Of a DNA stretch of 64,000 nucleotides, positions 56,655 through 64,000 are shown in pieces; within the stretch, counting starts at the first letter, position 1, and each line of letters begins with the position of its first letter. Below the pieces are notes generated by a model, which did no database searches, had not been told where the DNA came from, and saw only the letters and a program-made list of their open reading frames with translations. The translations under genes were made by a program, and so were the position numbers. Origin of the DNA: Lycorma delicatula (taxonomy: Eukaryota; Arthropoda; Insecta; Hemiptera; Fulgoridae); contig NC_134465.1 of the NCBI RefSeq assembly GCF_047948215.1, forward strand, positions 16,450,022 to 16,514,021, in the 5' to 3' direction.

Positions 56655-56835
56655 TTTGTTCCAGTTTAGATTACGGTTGTGTCGCCAACTCTTCAGCACG
56701 TTATGACGTGCTGAAGAGTTGTAAGAGTTATGAGTGCTGAAGAGAGTACGCGGTATGCCGCGTACTTGTTCAGTACGGTGAACCGTCACTTTGGGATAGA
56801 GGACCAACTTCTAGTACCTTACTTTGCCCGTCTTA
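56655..56835 (+). pseudogene. I-clade RT thumb scrap with two hairpins
   Basis: SLDYGCVANSSARYDVLKS, then after a stop REYAVCRVLVQYGEPSLWDR, match the thumb of I-type RT. Inside lie two perfect hairpins with TATG loops: a 16 bp stem at 56686-56701/56706-56721 and a 9 bp stem near 56746-56767. The first replaces sequence normally present between the two blocks. Confidence 0.8.
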
Positions 56836-57124
56836 AAGGGTAACCGAATCACCCGCCTTTTAATGCAGTTCTTGCGCGAATCCTAACTTACAAATGTATG
56901 AAGACCATCCACGTTACACTGCGCCTATGGGTGTTCGTACCGGCGGTTACTACATCTTTTAAATGTTGATACACTTTCTACTTTTACAACGTATCCCTAT
57001 TCATATCCTCCGTGGATAATCGACCTTTCAAATTTTATTTTTGACCTTACCGCATACAAGAAACAATCAACACCATTTATCGTCCCCAAATGTTTCACCG
57101 TATTCTCTCCAAGATTAATCCAGA

Positions 57125-57480
57125 CGCAATAGTGTACACAGATTGATCGAAACAGAATGATACCGATGGATGTGCATTTATTATTAATAGCAGAATCTAT
57201 ATGTTTGGTCTACCTAATATTATAAGTGTATGTACCGCTGAACTGTTCGCTGTCGATAAATCTCTGAATATCGTTAACCCAAATACCGTCATATCCTTAT
57301 TTATAGCGACTCTTATTTATAGCGCTTCAAGCTTTAGAAGATTGTTTCTCTAGACATCCTATGGTCACCGAAATCTATAATGCGATCGCTGAGTTGAACC
57401 GTCGCAACACACAAGTGAGTTTCTGTTGGATCTCTAGCCGCGTAGGATTGCGGACAATGAATGTGCGCTCGTGTTACAAC
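57125..57480 (+). pseudogene. I-clade RNase H domain
   Basis: VYTD (about 57132) begins the domain with the first catalytic Asp, followed by a stop where Gly is expected. NDTDGCAFI, CTAELFAVDKSL with the catalytic Glu (about 57232), and VSFCWISSRVG (about 57415) follow in order. A short repeated phrase near 57300-57320 (ttatttatagcg) marks a small local duplication. Confidence 0.85.
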
Positions 57481-57599
57481 ATGCGATTTTATTAATTGTC
57501 TAAAACACGGTCTTCGAACAAAGCGGCAGGGTGACAGGACTGCCAGAGTGGATAATTAACTCCGGTACATTAAAAATACTGTGTTGCCGTGGGACTCCT

Positions 57600-57905
57600 C
57601 ATTCAGAAAACCTCGTCGAGAGGTACTTCTCCTTTGTCGACTGTTGCTTGACTGTGCGGTACATCCTTGTGAATTGCATATGTTATGCAGTCTTACGTCG
57701 TAAATTTAAATTGCTCAGGAACATTCGTCGAATCCTGGGCAATAATAAAGAAATTTTATTCCGGGTCTTTTTATTTCTTCGACGTGTTTTATTTTACATA
57801 CTTTTTAATATAGTTATATTTTTTTATTATTTTGTCAAATCTTTTACTTTCTGTTATCCAAGAAGGAGCTCTTTACACTCCTCTCGGAGTTCATTAAATT
57901 TATTT
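57600..57905 (+). pseudogene. I-clade ORF2 C-terminus
   Basis: FSFVDCCLTVRYILVNC (about 57629) corresponds to CVRCGCRLTVHHILV of the 1.5 kb copy. RNIRRILGNNKEILFRVFLF (57717 on) is the end of the protein. The 125-codon frame at 57531-57908 covers this part. Confidence 0.8.
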
Positions 57906-57910
57906 TAGTT

Positions 57911-57932
57911 TTATATATATATATATATATTT
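57911..57932. repeat. (TA)n microsatellite at LINE 3' end
   Basis: About 10 TA units immediately after the last recognisable LINE sequence. Confidence 0.9.
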
Positions 57933-58089
57933 AATTTTATATACTTACATTTTATATATATGTTTAGTTTTTTAAATGCTAGTTATTTTTAATATATTAT
58001 CCGTGATAGATTTTCTTTTTTGTTAGATTTTTTATTTTTGTTTTCCGAGCGATGATAACGTGAAAACGTTTTTCGCTAAAATGAAAAAC

Positions 58090-58700
58090 AAAGAACTTAA
58101 AAATGTATAACGCGGATTGCCTCAGGGAGGTATTCTCAATCCCCTTTTTTTCGTATTATTTATTCATTGCAACTCTCTTCGTAACGACGAAACTTTGTGA
58201 ATATTATCTATATCTGAGGATAATTATTTTAAAAAATCTCAGGATTCGACAGTTCAAAAAATTATTCATCGAATGGATTGCAACCATCTAACTTTAAATG
58301 CGTATAAATAAAACCGTTGAATTCTGCTTCCATTTAGATGTAACATTGCCGATCGCGTGGACAGACCTCTCATTAATGTTGACAGTTGTATTTTTGTTAT
58401 TCACAAAGAATTTTGTACAAAGATTTTGGATGTTTTGTTTAACGACAAGTTTTAATGGGATGATCAAATCGATTTTGTTTGTAATAAAAATCAAATTGCA
58501 CTGTTTTGTTCTCATGCCAGTTAATAATACGCTAAGCTTTATTAAATATATTATATTATTTAATTATCTTATTAAACATCATCAAATATTTATTACGTCT
58601 AAATATATTACCGTATAAAGTATAATGTCACTTCTTGGGGCTCCGTCAGAATGTCAGAACTAGTTTTTAAGATATAAAAATAGACAAGTCAAATCATTTT
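58090..58700 (+). mobile_element. LINE RT remnant, clade uncertain (CR1/Jockey-like)
   Basis: RGLPQGGILNPLFFVLFIH (about 58110) is RT motif 4. In another frame TVQKIIHRMDCNHLTLNAYK (about 58250) matches the post-ADD helix and LTLN.SKT block, and ILDVLFNDKF then WDDQIDFVCNK (about 58420-58485) match the LGV.FD..L.W..QI...C.K block. The ADD box itself is deleted between motif 4 and the helix. Multiple frameshifts. It starts right after the I-clade element. Confidence 0.75.
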
Positions 58701-59747
58701 GTGGCGTAAATAAGATTTAACCGTGTAGACCGATATTTAGAAAATTAATTATGTTTATATTTATGAATATGTAAGCTTTGCTAAAAAGAATATTCATTTT
58801 TTCTTAAAAAATAACAATATCCACCTCTATCAAACCGGACAGCAAAACTGTTTTATTAGGCTTTCGTTGTCATTTTTTATAAATGACCGAACTATTTAAA
58901 AAATCTTTCCACCGATTTATTTAAGATACAGTTAAAAGACTTTCTTTTACGGGAAACAAAAATATTTTGTCGATGCGTTTCTAAATAATTACGAATTAAA
59001 AAACCTGGATTTTCTGCATTGCCGTTCAATAAAATATGCGCTGAAAATAATTTTCAATAGCGGTTTTTGAATTGTGGATTATTTTGTAGTAAATCTTTAT
59101 GTTTATTGTATATACCTTAACATTATTTCACATTTTTAATGTTAACAAATTTTTTTTTTTTTTTTATTTATTTAATATTAAATTTCAAATTTTTAATATT
59201 CTTATTTAAATAATTAATACGGACCTTAATGATTTCTAGTTTTTAACTTATAATCTATGTTTTGATATTTATAATTTATCTTACAATTACGTTATTTATA
59301 TATTTTATCATTAGATAAACGATTTTATTCCTTTACTTTTTTCACATCGTGGATTCTTAGCCTTTTCTTATAATTCTGGCAGGCGTTTAATTTGAAAATA
59401 ACTTTTGCGTACAGCTTTCTTCGTGAATCACTTCTGTTTTATTTCAATTTTTATTTTTAGCGGTTAAAATAATCTTTTCTCGTATTTTACACAGAATTTA
59501 TGTCTTTATTTTCTATGATTATTTTTATTTTTAATTTTTAAAGAGAGTTCCTTTGGTGATATTTTGTGAGGTATATCCGTATAATGGAAGACTCATTTAA
59601 CGGAAAAATATTTTTTCATTTGGAAATATTTTTCATTTTGGAAATATTTTTCATTTTTTTGTCATTTTTCCTTAGGATTTGTTTGTTAATGCGTAAATAT
59701 ATATATATATATATATAGTACTTGTAAAAGCGGTTGATTTTGTATGG
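58701..59747. other. AT-rich spacer
   Basis: Small tandem repeats of tttggaaatatttttcatt at 59618-59655 and TA runs at 59698-59718. No gene seen. Confidence 0.45.
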
Positions 59748-59880
59748 ATTTGATTTGAATGGTAAACTGTGGATACCGGAGTTCTTTGTTGGTTGGGTCT
59801 CAATTAACTATAAGTCTCAGGAGTGGTCGACCTGAGTCTGTTCTAGATTATATATTTACCAATACATTTATACTTACATT
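59748..59880 (+). repeat. SINE-2 body, head missing
   Basis: Matches 5213-5340 (gtggataccgg.gttctttg, gtttcaattaacc, then cgacctgagtctgt). The tRNA-derived head and A/B boxes are absent; only the tRNA-unrelated body remains. Confidence 0.8.
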
Positions 59881-60300
59881 GTACTAAAACTGCAGCTGTG
59901 TCAGGTCTGGCAAGCCAATCACGGACTGGAGTTCGGAACAGAGCCCAGCAGAGATGCTTCCTGGAAGGCAGCCATAACAGAAGTGGATGAAGAACTTCTA
60001 CACAACCTTTCCTTTCTAAAACTTACTAGTTAGATAAAAATAAACCAGCAATTGCGACTCCTCCGGAGTAGGGGTCGCATTGCTCCCTCCTGATAGTTAG
60101 TGCCCCGTTGTGGCGTATTCCTGCTAGCCTATTAAGCGTTAGCACCGAAAGGACTTCAGTAGACGGTCTGAAGGGGAATTACGTCGGGAGGACAGGTTTC
60201 ATAAGCCTAGCCTTCCGCGGCCGGCCCATAAAATGGGTTCGATAACGCTGGTTCAACAACGGATTGGAATGCAATTAAATCCGTCTTAAATTAACTAAAT
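59881..60300 (+). mobile_element. Retroelement-like tail
   Basis: A coding-like stretch of about 40 codons (GLEFGTEPSRDASWKAAITE, about 59916-59975, ending in a stop at 60030) is followed by a GC-richer non-coding stretch with paired words (ggcgtattcctgctagccta, gcggccggcccataaaatgg). It ends in aataataataaccaaaaa. This layout resembles a LINE 3' end with 3' UTR and short-repeat tail. I do not recognise the protein. A further GC-richer piece at 60380-60540 may belong to another copy. Confidence 0.4.
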
Positions 60301-62395
60301 AATAATAACCAAAAAAAACTTGAAAAAATTAGACCCGCTATATAAAATAATCCTTTAAAAAAAAACAAGCCCGATTAGAATGATCCAGCAGCAAGGGACT
60401 CTGTCCAGGTTCTGCGATAAGTAGGGAGAAATAAACTCCCGTCAACTTTGCATTCCATTCCGGCAAGCCAATAGCAGTAATTACATTTGCCTATACACTC
60501 GCACATCCAGACGCGGCAGTAGCTAGAAAACCGGTTGAGAAAACAAATGTTTAATATATATATAAAATGGCATTTTAATAATTATAATTATATGACATTC
60601 TAATAATCATAATTTGATTATTTTTTAATTAGTATTTTCTTGGATAATTAAAAAAAAAAATTAATGGAAAACTAGGTAAAATATATAATAAATATTTTCG
60701 CATTCAAGAAATGCTTCGGAATGCATGTTTATCTACTTTCCCCTTCTTATTTACGAAAAAACAAATTTATCGCCCTTTTTGTCGTTTTTGAAACAATTTT
60801 AAATTTCAAGTTTTTCAAATGTCAATTTTCTGATATCGCTTACTATTCAGTAAGCGATAATTTAGGGCAGGCTTCAAAAGAAAAATTTATAAAAATAATA
60901 CCTTTTAGTTATTTTTTTTCTAAAATTTATTATTTTTAACTCTCGCGGATTAATTTACGCCATTATTTCTACGGTTTCGTTAAGTACTTTTCATTTTATT
61001 TTAAATATTGACCGGGCGCTAGAGGAAGCGTTAGCGCGATTGTTTCTGTCGTTACCCGCTCCTGCGTTTAACATCTGAATTACAAACCTTTTCGGATAAA
61101 GTTTTGTGCCGACCCGTGAAATTGAGTTTTCAATCGACAGCTTGAAGCGGTAGACGTCATTTGAATTTGAAGAAAATAAAAATTCGTCTTCAACGAATTC
61201 TCAGAATAGAAAACAGCAATGCATCAAATGATATTAAACGCAATGGCCATTCCGTTGTTAGTCGTCATATTAACCAACCGTTAAAGTAAAGTTTATTCGA
61301 AATAGTCTGTAACTTGAAGAGCATAGCGAGGATAGGGACTACTGCTGTCAAATACAGGATTATTAATAGCACGGTGAGATATGAATCGCCTGCTACAATT
61401 CCATTGAACAACTAAAGTACTACCCCTCGGGTTTTTTACTATCCTACACCAAAAGTGACCTGTAGGTACGCTAAATTTCTCTCTGTAATTAAGCCAAGAT
61501 TTTAGTCTAACACAATTAAGACGGTTTACTAGGCCGTTCGATTTTAAGCGCGCTTTTTCAAGTTTTGTCACTCGGTTAACGAAAATGAGAATCTGTCTGC
61601 ACCCGATAAATACTCATAAAATTACCTGCTTAAATCAAAATCATCTTCGCGTAGTGCATAAAGTAATTCATTTAGAACCGTTCAGAAAAATTTTCCATGT
61701 ATTTCCAACCTAATAGAAACCTTTGTGGTTGATGTTTGAGGACGTTTATTGATTGTCAAGAAAAAAATTTGTTCGTTTTCTAAAGCGCAACTAATTCTAA
61801 GCCTACCTGATCGTGAATCATCTCTAAACGTATTCAGAATTTTCAAATTTTACGTTCAACGTAAACGAGTGTTGACGGGTAGGTAGTTTAGAATTAGGAT
61901 ACTTCGAACGGATTCTGAACGGACGGAAGTAGTATCTATCATTTTTCCACTAAAACTGAAGCCTCGTAAAGTAAACTGAAGTAAAACCTCGTTCTTCTTT
62001 TGCTTACTTAAACTGCATTATTCTCAGTGCAGTCACAAAAACTTACCGAACCGACTGCAAAACCAAAACTTCTCACCCGTGACAAAAATTAAACGTGCGA
62101 AAGATACTGTTTAGAAATATTATTCCTTTGTTTATAATTTTTGTAAATTGTTTATTAAATTCGTAAACTTATTAAACTTTTAAATTTACTTAATTACAAA
62201 TTTTGATCGAGTATGACTTTTTTTTTGAACCGAGGTAACTGATGAATCATCGGCTTACGTCGATAAGGCTTTCCTTGATTTATTATGTAGTTAAATGTTG
62301 TACGTATTGATTTCACGAGAAACTTTTACCGATTTAATACATATTAAAAATTATTAAGGAGAAATAATAAGCTAATCTGTAATCTGCAAAATCAG
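60301..62395. other. Spacer, no gene supported
   Basis: Contains a 10 bp perfect stem (60834-60843/60850-60859, loop tattca). A 92-codon minus-strand frame at 61571-61293 contains KNPRGSTLVVQWN but no domain I know. Weak inverted words near 61793 and 61890 (ctaattctaagcctacc) occur. Nothing else supported. Confidence 0.4.
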
Positions 62396-62815
62396 ATTAA
62401 GGATATATAAACGGTACGATAAAGGACGATTAAGCGACAGATATTGAGAGAGTAAGCGTTACGTTATGTATTGTGTTGTACTTTGCGCGCCTGGCAACAC
62501 AAGATGCAACCTGCGGTTACCATGGCTACATGACGTCAGCGATGAACCTAAGCTGTTTATATTGTTGTCCTTACCTGGCTGGTACCGGGTGGATCTGACC
62601 TCGGGCTACAAACCCCTCTTCTACGGCTTCGCTCCCTTTGGCGTTCGTTTGATTGTACGTATCACCTTCTTCTTTATACCCCAGGCGCTCTTTAACTATT
62701 CCCCCTCCCTGAACTACGTCATAATGAAGGGGTTTTCTTCCCGCCCCGCGATAACCGGCTCATCTCATCTGTCTTCAATCTTCTCCTCATCTATAATAAT
62801 TTTATCTTAATACTG
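62396..62815 (+). promoter_or_regulatory. Candidate promoter/first-exon region with X-box and CRE
   Basis: In order: tatataaa (about 62404, TATA-like), an ATG at 62466, gttaccatggctac (62516-62529, close to the palindromic X-box bound by RFX factors) and tgacgtca (62531-62538, a perfect CRE). GC and CpG content rise from 62480 to 62760. A frame from 62466 to 62810 (114 codons) includes LPGWYRVDLTSGYKPLFYGF but matches no family I know. The spacing of X-box and CRE resembles composite sites known from animal promoters. It could also be a transposon fragment. Confidence 0.35.
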
Positions 62816-64000
62816 TACACAATTCATTACTTTCTCCTTCATCTTCTAAGTTTCAACAACCTTCCCCCTTTTTCATTTTATTAGATGAAAAACGAGGAAC
62901 TTATTCGTTTTATTACTTTAATCGAGTTATTATTTATAAGTTAATATATAAATCGACTTGTTTGTTCGCTATATTTTGTATTCTTAAAGAAAATATTTAA
63001 TTGTATATTACGTTCTTATAAAGTGTTTATTTAATTTTTCTTTTAGTTTCTACTTAATTTACATTTCTGTTATTCAATTAAATTGTTGGTTTCATCTTAG
63101 TTGTACGTTTCCTGATATTAAAGTTTACTTTGGTTCTTTCTCTCTCTCTTCCCCTAAATTTTTCTCTAGCTTGTTCTACTTGTTGCTTTGCCTTTTTAGT
63201 CTTTTCTTTAATTAAATAAGATAAAAGCCATTTAAATACTCTGTGTGTATGTGTTTAAAATTTGTTAAACTAATTTTTGTGTTTAATACGACTCTATCTC
63301 AAGTTCACGATACGGTTTTTTGTCGTCATTTGTAATTTTTATCGTACATGTTTTATACAATTAGTACCTTCTTTTTTGAAACTATCGCATATAGAGTTCA
63401 TTAAAAATAACGTATAAATGCATTAAGGTAAAAGAATATTATACGGTCGATGGTATAACTCGATACGCAATAATTATATTTCCATTCAAATTACGTCAGA
63501 AAAGACAGCGCATATTATTTATTTGTTAATTTAAATCGTGTTAAACTTATAAAAATGTATTTAAGCAAAATAAACTTTAAAAAACACGATTTTAAAAGTT
63601 TACAGAAAAGGAAAATAATTTTTTAACGGTTCAAATTAAAAACTGAATATCAAATCGAAGGCAAACTTAACAGTTAACTCGGGGACGATTTAAGAAGTCA
63701 ATGTATATACTAACATATATAATGTATATATTTTATTTTACGTTATTTAATTTAAATTTTATTTCAAATAAGCATTTTCTTTTGTGAAACCCAAGCCGTA
63801 TGTAAAAAGTCATCGGAAAAATCCAGAAACTGCGTCGTTATAAAGAGCGAGAAACAGAATGCAAATAAACGACGTAAATATATTGTCGCGTGTTATCGAT
63901 TCGACAGGGATATCAAGAGATAGTACGCTTAAATTTAACAAATGCAATTTATTTACTCTAAACCACTTACTTTGTTCAAAATAAGTAAATTACGTGTAAC
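62816..64000. other. AT-rich spacer
   Basis: No gene or repeat boundary seen to the window end. Confidence 0.4.

Larger units (their letters stand above)
55240..57905 (+). mobile_element. I-clade LINE with deleted RT core
   Basis: A single element can be followed through its domains in order: a 5' region with gcgtccccacggccctagcc (about 55280), a gag ORF with zinc knuckles, a scrap of endonuclease, an RT thumb, RNase H, and the I-type C-terminus, ending before a TA array at 57911. It spans 2.7 kb; full I-clade elements are about 5-6 kb. The missing part is mainly the rest of the endonuclease and the RT palm and fingers. Multiple stops and frameshifts occur. It is related to the scraps at 1.06 kb (RNase H/C-terminus). 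Confidence 0.9.

Noticed and set aside
1..64000. CRISPR arrays, bacterial operons or phage.
   Set aside because: No spaced identical short repeats with unique spacers and no prokaryotic gene organisation; tandem arrays here are satellites or microsatellites.

Overview
The window reads as a piece of an AT-rich arthropod genome, most likely an insect. The evidence is its retroelement content (I-, Jockey-, R1- and RTE-like LINE remnants), mariner/Tc1-type and hAT transposons, tRNA-derived SINEs, many dinucleotide arrays, and no bacterial-style operons. I could not identify the species; a hemipteran or other hemimetabolous insect is only a guess. I found no convincing host protein-coding exon, rRNA gene or functional tRNA gene, so this looks like intergenic or deep intronic DNA built from transposon debris.

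Layout. 0-8.3 kb: a SINE, an I-clade LINE tail, two non-coding repeat families, a second SINE family, an RTE-like reverse transcriptase (RT) remnant and a Jockey tail on the minus strand. 10.8-15.6 kb: a ~0.8 kb non-coding repeat, a longer minus-strand Jockey RT, a ~580 bp foldback element and a SINE. 18.0-22.3 kb: an internally deleted mariner with both TIRs, a young 5'-truncated LINE with an open RT frame and a 14 bp target-site duplication, and a Tc1/mariner-type element with very long TIRs. 24.1-33.0 kb: pieces of R1-like elements (endonuclease, RT and C-terminal zinc finger on the plus strand in natural order; gag plus ORF2 start on the minus strand), with an I-like endonuclease/RT fragment between them. 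33.7-38.3 kb: a broken hAT transposase, a SINE, a DD41D-type transposase remnant, a 108 bp tandem repeat with 216 bp higher-order structure and a second copy of the young LINE family. 40.6-47.6 kb: a palindromic microsatellite, another LINE tail, the ~0.8 kb repeat again, and an old ~0.95 kb duplication that encloses diverged ~230-270 bp repeats. 48.2-49.0 kb: a KilA-N domain pseudogene of large-DNA-virus type, a possible truncated sibling sharing the same 29 bp leader, and a MITE-like element between them. 55.2-58.7 kb: an I-clade element that keeps gag, endonuclease, RT thumb, RNase H and C-terminus but has lost the RT core, followed by another RT scrap. 59.7-60.3 kb: half a SINE joined to a retroelement-like tail. 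62.4-62.8 kb: a CpG-bearing segment with TATA, X-box-like and CRE motifs.

The genes do not form a pathway; they record successive insertions and decay. The observation I rate highest is the KilA-N fragment, an apparent endogenous viral element. Next come the structural signals: long foldbacks, a higher-order satellite, and an unusual number of short perfect hairpins with tiny loops that suggest local template switching.
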